Counted from the stretch's first letter, positions 15,750 through 23,986 are shown. The stretch is DNA of 26,069 bases from CAYTSA01 sp964440345 (GCA_964440345.1 CAYTSA010000051.1:1-26069), one strand, 5' to 3'. The notes: generated by a model not told the origin, from the letters alone. Program-made: numbers and translations.

Positions 15750-16244
15750 CTAATCCACCTTGTTGAAAGCCTTGGCCCCGGCGTTACACACCGGGCACTT
15801 GTCCGGTGCAGCTCCTTGCACAGTGTAGCCGCACACAGTGCACACGTGGTAGTCCTCGTCGGACAACTCGCCCATTTGCTCCAAAGCGTTTTTGTACAGG
15901 TCGGCGTGGATTTTTTCCACATCGTTGGCGAACATGAAGGTCCGCTCGGCCTTGTGCTCGCCGGCGCGCTGGGCTTCGGCTATCATTTCCGGATACATTT
16001 GCTTGAACTCGAATTCTTCGCCAGAAAGCGCAGCCTGCAGGTTGGATTTTGTGTCGCCCACTCCGCCCATTATGCGCAGGTGGCTGTGCGCGTGCACGGT
16101 TTCAGCTTCTGCCACAGCCCGAAACAGCTTGGCCACTTCAGGCAAGTTTTCCTTGTCCGCCTGGGCGGCAAAAGCCAAATATTTACGGTTTGCCTGGGAT
16201 TCACCGGCAAAGGCTGCCGCCAGATTCTCTTGCGTCTTGGACAT
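15750..16244 (-). CDS. rbr: Rubrerythrin
   Basis: A 164-residue non-haem diiron peroxidase that detoxifies hydrogen peroxide in anaerobes. The N-terminal four-helix domain has ligands in FAGESQANRKY and in EAETVHAHSHL near residue 46. The C-terminal rubredoxin-like domain has CTVCGY near 135 and DKCPVCNAG near 151, so it is the single rubredoxin type with rather short length for rubrerythrin. AAGGAG precedes the ATG. It is monocistronic with its own terminator. Confidence 0.96.
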   Translation of the reverse strand: MSKTQENLAAAFAGESQANRKYLAFAAQADKENLPEVAKLFRAVAEAETVHAHSHLRIMGGVGDTKSNLQAALSGEEFEFKQMYPEMIAEAQRAGEHKAERTFMFANDVEKIHADLYKNALEQMGELSDEDYHVCTVCGYTVQGAAPDKCPVCNAGAKAFNKVD

Positions 16245-16339
16245 GTGTGTCTCCTTATGCTTTTAAATAGTGCAAATACATTTCCCATTTTATGCCATGA
16301 AAGAAAGAAAAGGTAAACAGACCCTGGTTTGGCGGTGTC

Positions 16340-17113
16340 CTAGTTTGGCGGCAGGCGGGTGTAGCTTTCTTCAATGGCCCGTAACAGCCCGTTGCTTTGT
16401 GATTGGCGAATAAACGTATTCATCACATGTAAAAAATCGTTTCTGCTGCGCTGAATTTGTATGGAAAGCTCAAACGACAAGACTGGGTTGGAGTAGGAAA
16501 ATTCCAACGGGTTCAACCCTATGTCCCGGATTTTTGCAAGACCTCCATGAATGTTGAGGACAATGGCGTCCAACCGGCCGCGCACCAGCATGCGCAGCAG
16601 ATTCACGTCGTCGTCCACTTCATGGGTGCGAATTTTGCCGGCGCCGAAATGCTCCTCTAAACTGCCGTAGCGGTTGCCTCGCAGCAGGCCGATGGTTTTT
16701 CCGTAAAGGTCCTGGGGAGTTTCATACTCCAGGCCAGAAGCGGCCCAGGTGATGACCATGTCGCCTGTGCGCCATAAGGGTTCGGAAAATGCAAATCTGT
16801 CCGGCTTATCCACAAACAGGGGGGAATTCAAACTCATGGCGTCCGCCTTGCCCATCTCCATCCAAGCGTCCAGCCGCATGCGGGAAAGCCGTCGTTTTTC
16901 AATTGGATATTCAGGATGCGCCTTTTCAAAGGCGTCGAGGAATTCGATAAACATGCCCTGCATGGCTTCGGCGTCCGGTTTTGCAGGGTCGGCCATATAG
17001 AATGGCGGGTAATCGCCCTGACCGAAGACCATGACCACAGGTTCCGCTGCGGCGGAGAATGCGATAAGGCACAACAAGCCTGCGGCAAGCGGCGACAACA
17101 CCCTGGCAACCAT
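16340..17113 (-). CDS. Periplasmic solute-binding protein, family 3
   Basis: A 257-residue protein with a signal peptide (LSPLAAGLLCLIAFSAAAEP) and an SBP_bac_3 fold: VVMVFGQGDYPPFYMADP, then an arginine-containing motif RRLSRMRLDAWMEMGKADAM, and LYGKTIGLLRGNRYGSLEE. No permease or ATPase is adjacent, so it may be an orphan receptor or a sensor-related protein rather than an ABC component. The ligand is unknown, most likely an amino acid or a small organic compound. An in-frame start at 17173 is possible, but the signal peptide is better placed from 17113. Confidence 0.85.
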   Translation of the reverse strand: MVARVLSPLAAGLLCLIAFSAAAEPVVMVFGQGDYPPFYMADPAKPDAEAMQGMFIEFLDAFEKAHPEYPIEKRRLSRMRLDAWMEMGKADAMSLNSPLFVDKPDRFAFSEPLWRTGDMVITWAASGLEYETPQDLYGKTIGLLRGNRYGSLEEHFGAGKIRTHEVDDDVNLLRMLVRGRLDAIVLNIHGGLAKIRDIGLNPLEFSYSNPVLSFELSIQIQRSRNDFLHVMNTFIRQSQSNGLLRAIEESYTRLPPN

Positions 17114-17317
17114 AGTTAGCAACACTACTCCAGCAGCATGAGCATAGCAAGCCAGACGGCAACCAAAATCCACAGCCTGGTGCGCTGGCCAGGCAACCCG
17201 GGTACCGGCCAGGGAGGAGTTGGCTCAGATCAGCACACTTACGGTATGTTACATCAATACGTCATAGCAAAGGGGCGAGCATTGCGGTCGCCCGCCTTGA
17301 TGCTCCATAACGCATAA

Positions 17318-17346
17318 GCCCCGCCTCGACCAATTCGAAGCGGGGC
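17318..17346 (-). terminator. GC-rich stem-loop downstream of the amphi-Trp gene
   Basis: GCCCCGC (17318-17324) pairs with GCGGGGC (17340-17346), extended by TCG/CGA pairing in the loop. It lies 56 bases past the stop of the amphi-Trp gene. No T run follows on either strand, so the terminator role is tentative. Confidence 0.5.
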
Positions 17347-17401
17347 GTCATCAGGAGGATCCACGAATCGTTGCTGCTGTTACTGCTATGGATTGGGCCG
17401 T

Positions 17402-17905
17402 TTATTTCTTGGCCGGGGCCTTGGTTTTGTCGTCCTTGGCCGGGGCCTTGTCGTCAGCCTTAACCGGGGCTTTTGGTTCGGCTTTGGCGGCAGGCTTAAG
17501 TTCTTCCTTATTTTCTTCCTTTTGGGCGTCGGACTTGCACAAGGTCACAGCCACTTTGGGTTCAGCGCCGGCGTCTTGCGCCGGAGCTTCCGGCTCAGGC
17601 AGTTCCGGCTCAGGCAGTTCCGGCTCAGGCAGTTCCGGCTCATCAGCGCTCACCTTGAAAGGCACTGCGCCGGCCAGCTCCACTTCTGCACGCCATTCCA
17701 GCTCAATGGAAAGCTTCTGCTTGCCTTTCTTTTCTGCAGCTTCCACTTCCACTTCCATGTTTTCGGCCGGGGTCAGGGTGACGAATTCTTCGCCGCGCTG
17801 CACAACAACTTTGCCTTCCTTGAAACTTTTAACCACGTCTTCCAGAAAAGAAACCACAGAATTGAAATCCATTGTGCCTTTTACTGCTATGCCTTTCTTG
17901 CTCAT
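17402..17905 (-). CDS. amphi-Trp domain protein with acidic and Lys/Ala/Pro-rich tail
   Basis: 167 residues. Residues 1-75 are the amphi-Trp domain (KGTMDFNSVVSFLEDVV, GEEFVTLTPAENMEVEVEA, and the W of LSIELEWR), a small domain of unknown function. Then three ELPEP repeats (EPELPEPELPEPELPEPEAP) and an alternating Lys/Ala/Pro/Glu tail, disordered by composition. It overlaps the partner gene upstream by 4 bases (ATGA), so the two are one operon. The repeats are exact in DNA (15-bp units), a site of likely length variation. Confidence 0.9.
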   Translation of the reverse strand: MSKKGIAVKGTMDFNSVVSFLEDVVKSFKEGKVVVQRGEEFVTLTPAENMEVEVEAAEKKGKQKLSIELEWRAEVELAGAVPFKVSADEPELPEPELPEPELPEPEAPAQDAGAEPKVAVTLCKSDAQKEENKEELKPAAKAEPKAPVKADDKAPAKDDKTKAPAKK

Positions 17906-18369
17906 GATGCGTCTCCTTGTGCGTTTGCTTTATTGGTTGTTTTGGCGTCGCCGCCGGTTCCGCCCGCCTTTTGGCTTGCAGGCTTGCCGAGAGCTGTTCC
18001 CATATTCTCTCCGTCGGCGTTTTCCATGCTTTTGCCGCCGGTTGCGTCGTTTTCAGGAGCATTGTTGTCAGACTCGGTTTCTGACCCGGGCTGGGCATCA
18101 GCAGTTTGACTGTCTGCATCGACTGCAGCCACTTCGCTGCCGCCGGCCCTTGCCCGGCGGCCGCCCTTTTGCTCCTGTTCCATATCACTCAGTTTTTTTT
18201 CAGCCTTTTTAAGGAACTTCTCGAGGGCTTTGTCCACGGCGCTGTCGACATCCAACTTTTTGCCGAGAGTTTTCGCCTGTTCCTTCGCTTTTTCAAGGCG
18301 CTCAGCCAAAGAATTTTCCACATTAAAAATCACCCTTTTGAATTCCTTTTCCTCTTTAAAAACACTCAT
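17902..18369 (-). CDS. Helical protein with acidic, Gly/Ala/Asn-rich tail, partner of the amphi-Trp protein
   Basis: 155 residues from ATG 18369, which has GGAGG 5 bases upstream (the ATG at 18381 lies within that leader). The first 65 residues are a charged helical region (EKAKEQAKTLGKKLDVDSAVDKALEKFLKKAEKK), with a coiled-coil-like pattern. The rest is a low-complexity, acidic, Ser/Asn/Gly/Ala tail. I do not recognise a family. It is coupled to the amphi-Trp gene by an ATGA overlap, so they may act together, perhaps as a surface-spacer or nucleoid-like pair; that is guesswork. Confidence 0.8.
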   Translation of the reverse strand: MSVFKEEKEFKRVIFNVENSLAERLEKAKEQAKTLGKKLDVDSAVDKALEKFLKKAEKKLSDMEQEQKGGRRARAGGSEVAAVDADSQTADAQPGSETESDNNAPENDATGGKSMENADGENMGTALGKPASQKAGGTGGDAKTTNKANAQGDAS

Positions 18370-18384
18370 TTGATCCTCCATTCA

Positions 18385-18401
18385 TGTACACTTTCCGTAC
18401 A
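18385..18401. promoter_or_regulatory. 17-bp operator TGTAC-N7-GTACA, copy 1
   Basis: A perfect 5-7-5 dyad at 18385-18401, just upstream of the ribosome site of the minus-strand gene and immediately downstream of its promoter, where a bound repressor would block transcription. It is matched by a second copy at 18547. Confidence 0.65.
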
Positions 18402-18413
18402 ACCGATGTGAAG

Positions 18414-18442
18414 AAACTACGCACGAGCATGAACACTGTCAA
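18414..18442 (-). promoter_or_regulatory. Sigma-70 promoter for the acidic-protein / amphi-Trp operon
   Basis: -35 TTGACA (18437-18442) and -10 TAGTTT (18414-18419) on the minus strand with a 17-base spacer. Start of transcription is expected near 18407, placing operator copy 1 from about +6. Confidence 0.7.
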
Positions 18443-18641
18443 CACTTTTTTTCAATTCAATGCATTTTTTTGGATTTTTTTTCGCAGTCAACTGACTCAC
18501 TCAGTTCATCAACCCATCGGAAAGAATGCATTTTTTCTAATTCACGTGTACGAAAATTGTACAAATCATGTCATAGAACATGTATGGCAAATGAACTCAG
18601 GTATGACTTTTGGGCTCTAGCGTTTTTCCATGTACAAATGG
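18443..18641. other. AT-rich regulatory gap between divergent genes
   Basis: No gene is seen in this stretch. It has poly-T tracts on the plus strand near 18446 and 18466-18480. It holds the second operator copy and a TGTAC half-site at 18631 just before the MATE -35. Confidence 0.6.
18547..18563. promoter_or_regulatory. 17-bp operator TGTAC-N7-GTACA, copy 2
   Basis: A second perfect dyad TGTAC-N7-GTACA, 162 bases from the first. It is upstream of both the minus-strand operon and the plus-strand MATE gene. The spacer bases differ from copy 1, so the arms rather than the whole repeat are conserved, as in a real binding site. Confidence 0.6.
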
Positions 18642-18670
18642 TTGACCTGCCTGCAACTGCGACTTATTCT
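18642..18670 (+). promoter_or_regulatory. Sigma-70 promoter for the MATE transporter
   Basis: -35 TTGACC (18642-18647) and -10 TATTCT (18665-18670) with a 17-base spacer, directly upstream of the MATE gene. A TGTAC half-site abuts the -35 on its upstream side. Confidence 0.65.
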
Positions 18671-18720
18671 AACAGCTTGCGGTTTTGTTCCAGTTCCACC
18701 TTGCCAATACAGCCTGCGCC

Positions 18721-20130
18721 ATGAACACAGACACCTCTCCTGACAACGCATCGTTCAAAGCCATCTGGCGGCTCACCTGGCCCCAGATGCTCATGATGGT
18801 CTTCCACTTCTGCATTGGTTTTGCCGACGTGGTGGTGGCCGGACGCATCAACCGCGAGGTGCAGGCGTCTCTGGGCATGATCACCCAGTCGCTTATGTTC
18901 TTTCTCATCATCGCCATTGCCGTGGCCAACGGCGCCGTGGCCGCGGTCAGCCAGTCTGTGGGCGCAAGGCTCCCCCGCCGGGTGCGTCTCTACGTTGGCT
19001 TGTGCCTCACTTTGGCTTTGGGCTGCGGCGGCCTCTTCGTGCTCATCGCTACGCCGCTCAAGCCTGTGCTGCTGCATCTGCTGCAGGTTCCGGAAAGCGT
19101 CCGGCCTGTGGCCGACTACTTTTTGGGCGTGTACCTGGCCACGCTGCCGGCTTATTATATGCTGATCATTACCAACGCCATTTTCCGGGCTCACCGCTGG
19201 GTGTTCGTGCCGCTGTTTGCCATGATCACAGTCACGGTGGTCAACACGTTACTGGATTTCGGTCTGGGGCTGGGCATGTGGGGGCTGCCCCGGCTGGAGC
19301 ACAAAGGACTGGCCTGGGCCACGTTCGTTTCTGTGCTTTGCGGCGCGGCGTTTAACCTGTTCACGTTGCGTCGGCGTGGCTTGCTGGGCCTGTATTCTCT
19401 GCCCCCCCTGCGCTGGGCAAAGCCTGCAATCCGCTATCTGTTCAAGGTGGCCTGGCCAGCCGGGGCCATGCAGGTGCTCTGGCACTCTGCCTATCTGTGT
19501 TTGTACGCTATCACTGCGTCGCTGCCTGTGGACCAGGTGGCTGCGCTAGCTGCCATGACCGCCGGCATGCGTATAGAAGCCTTCTTGTTCATGCCCGGCT
19601 TTGCCTTCAATATGACGGCCTCCATACTGGTGGGCAATCTGCTGGGCGCCGGCAACGCCGCCCAGGCCAAACGCACGGGATACGCCATTCTGGCCAGCGG
19701 GGTGGGCCTCATGTCTGTAGTCGCCCTGGTTCTGTGGAACTGGGTGGAGCCCATAGCAGGTTTTGTGGCGTCAGACGCGGATGTGGCCAGCGAGACGGTC
19801 AATTATTTGTTCTACAATTTTCTGGGCATTCCGTTTACAGTGGGCACAATGATATTGGGCGGCGTCATGGTGGGAGCCGGCGCTACGGTGTATAACCTCG
19901 TCATCTTCGGGGTGTCCGCATGGTGCGTGCGCATTCCCTTGGCCTACATACTCGGTCACGCTATCATGGGAGAACCCACGGGGGTATGGCTGGCCATGCT
20001 TATTTCCATGGCCGTGCAGGCGCCGACGTTGCTGTTCTTCTTTCATTTCAAGGACTGGAGCCGCTTTGCCATGCGCAAACAGCGGCGCAAACCCCAGGCC
20101 GGATTGGCGCCGCTGCCCCGGCCAGCCTGA
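18721..20130 (+). CDS. MATE-family efflux transporter
   Basis: A 469-residue multidrug and toxin extrusion transporter with 12 hydrophobic segments in two pseudo-repeats. Landmarks are LTWPQMLMMVFHFCIGFADVVVAG, AAVSQSVGAR (the QxxGA motif), and in the second half AFLFMPGFAFNMTASILVGNLLGAG. Members exchange Na+ or H+ for cationic or metabolite substrates. I start it at ATG 18721; an upstream start at 18685 is less likely given the MNTDT opening. No strong ribosome site is seen, and the DUF2156 gene follows 11 bases later. Confidence 0.93.
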   Translation: MNTDTSPDNASFKAIWRLTWPQMLMMVFHFCIGFADVVVAGRINREVQASLGMITQSLMFFLIIAIAVANGAVAAVSQSVGARLPRRVRLYVGLCLTLALGCGGLFVLIATPLKPVLLHLLQVPESVRPVADYFLGVYLATLPAYYMLIITNAIFRAHRWVFVPLFAMITVTVVNTLLDFGLGLGMWGLPRLEHKGLAWATFVSVLCGAAFNLFTLRRRGLLGLYSLPPLRWAKPAIRYLFKVAWPAGAMQVLWHSAYLCLYAITASLPVDQVAALAAMTAGMRIEAFLFMPGFAFNMTASILVGNLLGAGNAAQAKRTGYAILASGVGLMSVVALVLWNWVEPIAGFVASDADVASETVNYLFYNFLGIPFTVGTMILGGVMVGAGATVYNLVIFGVSAWCVRIPLAYILGHAIMGEPTGVWLAMLISMAVQAPTLLFFFHFKDWSRFAMRKQRRKPQAGLAPLPRPA

Positions 20131-20141
20131 CGGAGCAAAGC

Positions 20142-21029
20142 ATGACCATAGGTTACGAGCCTGTATCCATGGATAAGCAGGACGCATACTTGAAAAAACT
20201 GGCCCAAAGCCCGCAAAAAGTCTCGGACTACAGCTTTGCCAACATCTGGGGCTGGGCCGAAGAATATGGTCTGGAATGGAGCTGGGGCAAACAGTGCGTG
20301 TGGCTGCGCCAAACCAAGCCGGAGATACTGCACTGGGCGCCCGTTGGCCCCTGGGACTCCGTGGACTGGGGGTGCTGCTCTTACATGGCGGACGGGACAG
20401 AATTCATCCGCGTGCCCGAGGGGCTGGCGCTCATCTGGAAAACTGCCTTGCCGGAACACATTACCCTGGAGGAAGCACGCGGCCACTGGGATTACGTCTA
20501 CTCAGTTCCAGACCTCATCGCCCTGAAAGGAAACAAGTTCCACAAGAAAAAGAACCATTTAAATCAGTTCAAAAAAAAGTACACTTACGTCTACCAGGCC
20601 ATGGAGGCCGAATGCGTAGAAGAGGCCCTGCAACTGCAAGCCCAGTGGTGCGAATGGAGAGAATGCAAAGATTCGCCCGCGCTGGTGGCCGAAAACCGGG
20701 CCATTGAGCGGGTGATGATGAACTGGGACAGGCTGCCAAGCCTCATGGGCGGCGCTGTGTACATAGATGGCGAAATGGTCGCCTACACCGTGGCCGAGCC
20801 CCTGACCGAGACCACGGTGGTGGTCCACTTCGAAAAAGGCAAACCCGGCTACCGCGGGATGTACCAAGCTATCAATCACATGTTTCTGGAGAACGACGCC
20901 GCGGATTATCAATGGGTGAACAGGGAACAGGACCTGGACGACGAAGGGCTGCGCAAGGCCAAGGAGTCTTATCACCCTGAATTTTATGAAGTAAAGCATC
21001 GGGTACGGGTGGGTCCTGTGGCGTCTTAA
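20142..21029 (+). CDS. DUF2156 protein (phosphatidylglycerol lysyltransferase C-domain-like)
   Basis: A 295-residue protein of the GNAT-like DUF2156 family, related to the aminoacyl-transferase domain of MprF. Typical are SDYSFANIWGWAEEYGLEW near residue 25, FHKKKNHLNQFKKKY near residue 130, and the C-terminal GMYQAINHMFLEN ... WVNREQDLDDEGLRKAKESYHPEF. Members without a membrane domain are soluble and their substrates are unknown. GGAG precedes the ATG at 20142, which starts after the MATE stop; the two are co-transcribed. Confidence 0.92.
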   Translation: MTIGYEPVSMDKQDAYLKKLAQSPQKVSDYSFANIWGWAEEYGLEWSWGKQCVWLRQTKPEILHWAPVGPWDSVDWGCCSYMADGTEFIRVPEGLALIWKTALPEHITLEEARGHWDYVYSVPDLIALKGNKFHKKKNHLNQFKKKYTYVYQAMEAECVEEALQLQAQWCEWRECKDSPALVAENRAIERVMMNWDRLPSLMGGAVYIDGEMVAYTVAEPLTETTVVVHFEKGKPGYRGMYQAINHMFLENDAADYQWVNREQDLDDEGLRKAKESYHPEFYEVKHRVRVGPVAS

Positions 21030-21048
21030 GCCTGGGGAAACACACGGT

Positions 21049-21600
21049 TCATTTGGACGGCGAAGCAGGACCGCCTTCCCTGTCCACCCAGCTCCACTGG
21101 CCGCCGGTCAGGCGTGTGTATTCACCGTCCTTGACGCGCTGGCAACCGGTACAGACTGCGGCCCGGCCGTTCTCAAAGGGCCGGGCGTAGTCGAACTGAG
21201 CGGGAATGGCCACGCCCCCGGCCTGGTCAAAAAAGCCATACCTGCCATCCTCCACGAAGCGGGCAAGCCCTTCACGGAAACAATCCGGCCCGTTGTCCAC
21301 TACGTGCGGCCGCAGTATGAGAGTCGCGTTGCAGTCGATAAGCGCCCAGCCGGCTTCTGCTCCAGGCAGTACGGCAAAGGCGACGCCGTGCTCTGTGAAG
21401 TCCCAAGCCATGGGGAACCGTGGAGCTATTACCGTAGCGTTGGCCACGTCCACATAGCCCATGAGCCCGGAGGCTGGGTCTTCGTAAGCAGTTAGGGCTG
21501 CGCAGACTGGGGGAGAGCCGACATTTTCCTTGCCTGGCGCAACACCCGGCGTAACAGACGCGGTCAACGCGCACACGATCCAGATACAAATTTTTCGCAT
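21049..21600 (-). CDS. Exported WG-repeat protein
   Basis: A 183-residue protein with a signal peptide (MRKICIWIVCALTASVTPGVAPG) and WG-like beta units: GLMGYVDVANATVIAPRFPMAWDF, GWALIDCNATLI, GRYGFFDQAGGVAIPAQFDYARPF. WG repeats are found in bacterial exported proteins of mostly unknown role. Cys-rich spacing (CTGCQ) could bind metal or form disulfides. AAAGGA precedes the ATG at 21600. It is convergent with the DUF2156 gene, only 19 bases apart. Confidence 0.85.
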   Translation of the reverse strand: MRKICIWIVCALTASVTPGVAPGKENVGSPPVCAALTAYEDPASGLMGYVDVANATVIAPRFPMAWDFTEHGVAFAVLPGAEAGWALIDCNATLILRPHVVDNGPDCFREGLARFVEDGRYGFFDQAGGVAIPAQFDYARPFENGRAAVCTGCQRVKDGEYTRLTGGQWSWVDREGGPASPSK

Positions 21601-21692
21601 GGTTTGTCCTTTTCCTTTGGCAATATACGCACTATGCAAGGCGATGCAACATTCCGCTTTCCTCATTCGCGCCAATCTGGTAAAGGGTCCGC

Positions 21693-22457
21693 ATGAACGT
21701 GGAAATAGAACGGCACATAACCGTCCGGCAGGCTCTGGCCGCTGATCTGGACGGCGTGGAGGACGCACGCGTGGAAGCGGCCACGGCCGGCAGCCGCTTG
21801 CTCGCTTTGCGGCTTTCCAACGGCCGCATAGGCTTGTGCTCGCTTCTGCCTGGCGTCAAGCCCCGGCTGGGGGCGATAACTGGTGTCCGGACCTTGCGGC
21901 TTATCGTGGACTTTCTGGGTTTTGGCCCGGGTATAGGGGTCCGCCGCACTGCGAACCCGAACCAGGCGCCCACTCTGGCCATGGCTGCGCTGAACGGCCT
22001 GTTTGCGCCGCCGCCAGAGGCCGTAACGCAAAAAGCCCAGGACCTGATTTTGGAAAAAGGCAGCAACAAACGCGTGGCGGTTGTAGGCCATTTTCCTTTT
22101 GTGGAAAAAATGGGCGAGAAATTCGCCGCTTTTGACGTTCTGGAACGCCGGCCCCGACCGGGCGACCTGGACGCGGATATGGCAGCCCAGGTTCTGCCTC
22201 AGGCAGATGTTGTGGCCATCACCGGCACGAGCATCCTGAACGGCACGGCTGATCAACTGCTGACCCTGTGCCAGCCCGAGGCTTTTGTCATCATGCTGGG
22301 ACCAAGTACGCCCTTTGCCCCGTCTCTGTTCAAACTCGGTGTCAACGCGCTGGCCGGGGCTGTGGTCAAAGACCCGGACGCCGTACTTGCCGGCGTGGCA
22401 GCCGACCTGCCCTTCAAGCAGCTGCAAGGCGCCCAGTCGTTGGTCTGGGTCAGGTAG
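21693..22457 (+). CDS. DUF364 protein (putative heavy-metal chelation domain)
   Basis: A 254-residue protein of the DUF364 family: VAVVGHFPFVEKMGEKFAAFDVLERRPRPGDLDADMAAQVLPQADVVAITGTSILNGTADQLL and LGPSTPFAPSLF are family stretches. Structures of the family suggest a fold related to heavy-metal chelating or siderophore-like enzymes; the reaction is unknown. AAAGGG lies before the ATG. The last codons overlap the broken end of the TauE remnant on the other strand, so its extreme C-terminus may be altered by that rearrangement. Confidence 0.88.
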   Translation: MNVEIERHITVRQALAADLDGVEDARVEAATAGSRLLALRLSNGRIGLCSLLPGVKPRLGAITGVRTLRLIVDFLGFGPGIGVRRTANPNQAPTLAMAALNGLFAPPPEAVTQKAQDLILEKGSNKRVAVVGHFPFVEKMGEKFAAFDVLERRPRPGDLDADMAAQVLPQADVVAITGTSILNGTADQLLTLCQPEAFVIMLGPSTPFAPSLFKLGVNALAGAVVKDPDAVLAGVAADLPFKQLQGAQSLVWVR

Positions 22458-22666
22458 CGCCAGACTCCGCTTGGAATGGCAACGATGTTGAACAGCTGGT
22501 TGGTCGCGCTCACGGAAGGAGCTGTATAGCCGAGCACCGACATCTTGAAGGGCAGCAGCAAAAAAGCGCCGGAAACGCCTCCCATGGACATGAAAAAGGA
22601 GACTACGAAGGCGGCTACAGGTGGCAACCAGGGCGCAACCTCAATGCCGGCGGCTTCGAAATACAT
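22451..22666 (-). pseudogene. TauE/SafE sulfite exporter, N-terminal remnant
   Basis: From ATG 22666, about 72 residues read MYFEAAGIEVAPWLPP ... SMGGVSGAFLLLPF ... SATNQLFNIVAIPSGVWRYL, the N-terminus of TauE/SafE/DUF81 permeases (normally 250 or more residues, 7-9 membrane segments). After WRYL the frame runs into the antisense of the DUF364 gene and becomes non-family, so the gene was cut at about 22450. A GAGGG site precedes the ATG. It cannot make a full transporter. Confidence 0.85.
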
Positions 22667-22783
22667 GGCGCTGGTCCCTCGCAATTTGCGTTACTGCTTC
22701 TCCGCTACCCAATGGGGCCGGCGCAATGCCAGCCCCACCCGCTCATGCAAAGGGAGTGTGCCTGAATAGTCTGAGTCCGGCAA

Positions 22784-22811
22784 GATGCTGCTGCTTCGAT
22801 GCTGCTGCTTC
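22784..22811. repeat. Two tandem copies of GATGCTGCTGCTTC
   Basis: An exact 14-bp direct duplication (22784-22797, 22798-22811) in the gap between the TauE remnant and the downstream binding-protein gene, consistent with replication slippage. Confidence 0.8.
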
Positions 22812-22843
22812 GACGCCATGAAGGAATTTTTCGGGAAGCTCAT

Positions 22844-22860
22844 AAAACCGTTGGCAACGG
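22844..22860 (-). terminator. Weak terminator candidate after the binding-protein gene
   Basis: On the minus strand CCGTTGCCAACGG folds into a short stem followed by TTTT, a few bases past the stop at 22865. The stem is short, so confidence is low. Confidence 0.4.
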
Positions 22861-22864
22861 CGCC

Positions 22865-23986
22865 TCAGTTCACGGGAATTTGTTCAAAGACCATGTTGGA
22901 AAACAAGGCGTCCATCTCCTGGAAAACGGGTTTGTCCACCAAGAATTCATAGATCGCGTCCGCCTTTTCAGCCGGATCAACCTCATTGAAGCGCTCAGGA
23001 TAGATGGTTTTGCCGATAAACCAGGCATTGGCCAGGACAGAACCAAAGTTGGAGTTGTACCAGTTGTATGGAAGCACGCCATAGACTCTGTTCTGCTGGA
23101 CTGCTGTCAGGGTGCGGTATGCCGAGTCTGTACGCAGCTCGTAAAGTCCACCCGCGTTTTCCCCCATGTGCAGTGTTGTCAGATCCAAGAACAGGAAGTA
23201 TGGATTCATCTCCACAATCTTTTCTTTGGCCATGTTTGCATGCGAGAGTTCCTTGCCGGACAGACCAGGATGGAAGGCGGCGTTTCTGACGTTGACCAGC
23301 TTGAAGGGCATATAGCCCGGCTCAGTGGACTGGAAGCCATGCGGCCCCCGCTTGGCCACACCGCCAATGAAAGCTGTGGGCTGCTTGTCTTCAGCAATGT
23401 CTTGCACGCGGTTCTGCAGTTCTGCGAAGCTGTCCAGGAAAAAGTCAATCACAATCTCAGCCCTCTGGCTTTTGCCCACTACCTGCCCCATGATGCGCAA
23501 GGACTGGAAAAAATGCTCTCGATTTGGTCCCAGGTCGCCATAGTTCAGCGTCACAACGGGAATTCCAGTCTTTTCCTGCAGCTCTATGGGATCGTGCCCC
23601 ATTCCGTCCCAGGTTTTCAAGATCACTTCTGGTTGCTGCGCCAGCGTAAGAATCCTCTCGGGATTGTCGTACCCGCGAAACTCGCCGAATATGGGCATGT
23701 CCCTGAACTGGGGGTTGGCCAGATGATAGGGCCGGGCTTGGCGTCCCTTGCGTTTGCCCTCGTTGGTGTCAACAGCCACAACGATATCCTGGGCCTGGAG
23801 ATAGCACAGAAGCCGTAAACACCCGGAGCCGGAACAAATGACCCGGGACACCGACTCAGGAACATCCACCTGGCGGCCCAAGGCGTCCGAAACCACGCGG
23901 GCCTGGGCAGTTTGCAAAGGGGGCAGAAGGATCGCCACAAGAAAAACACCCAGAACAAAGCGAAAGGCCAACGTGCAGCTGGACAT
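22865..23986 (-). CDS. Periplasmic FecB/BtuF-type (PF01497) substrate-binding protein
   Basis: A 373-residue exported protein with a signal peptide (FVLGVFLVAILLPPLQTAQA), then RVVSDALGRQVDVPESVSRVICSGSGCLRLLCYL and the family's PEVILKT and GIPVVTLNYGDLG blocks. These bind iron-siderophore, haem, cobalamin or metals for ABC uptake. The long length, and a C-terminal half with YMPFKLVNVRNAAFHPGLSG, suggest the iron-chelate type (FecB-like). AAGGAGG precedes ATG 23986 and a sigma-70 promoter lies at 24048-24076. No permease is visible in the window; it may be in the IS-disrupted region to the right. Confidence 0.88.
   Translation of the reverse strand: MSSCTLAFRFVLGVFLVAILLPPLQTAQARVVSDALGRQVDVPESVSRVICSGSGCLRLLCYLQAQDIVVAVDTNEGKRKGRQARPYHLANPQFRDMPIFGEFRGYDNPERILTLAQQPEVILKTWDGMGHDPIELQEKTGIPVVTLNYGDLGPNREHFFQSLRIMGQVVGKSQRAEIVIDFFLDSFAELQNRVQDIAEDKQPTAFIGGVAKRGPHGFQSTEPGYMPFKLVNVRNAAFHPGLSGKELSHANMAKEKIVEMNPYFLFLDLTTLHMGENAGGLYELRTDSAYRTLTAVQQNRVYGVLPYNWYNSNFGSVLANAWFIGKTIYPERFNEVDPAEKADAIYEFLVDKPVFQEMDALFSNMVFEQIPVN

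Noticed and set aside
15488..15922. 144-residue minus-strand frame overlapping rubrerythrin
   Set aside because: The upstream part overlaps rubrerythrin in another frame and crosses its terminator; only the last 35 codons could be a separate small ORF.
17588..17640. 15-bp tandem repeat resembling a repeat array
   Set aside because: It is in frame and encodes ELPEP repeats of the amphi-Trp protein; there are no spacers, so it is not CRISPR.
22799..23818. 339-residue plus-strand open frame
   Set aside because: Antisense to the FecB-like gene, which has signal peptide, promoter and ribosome site.
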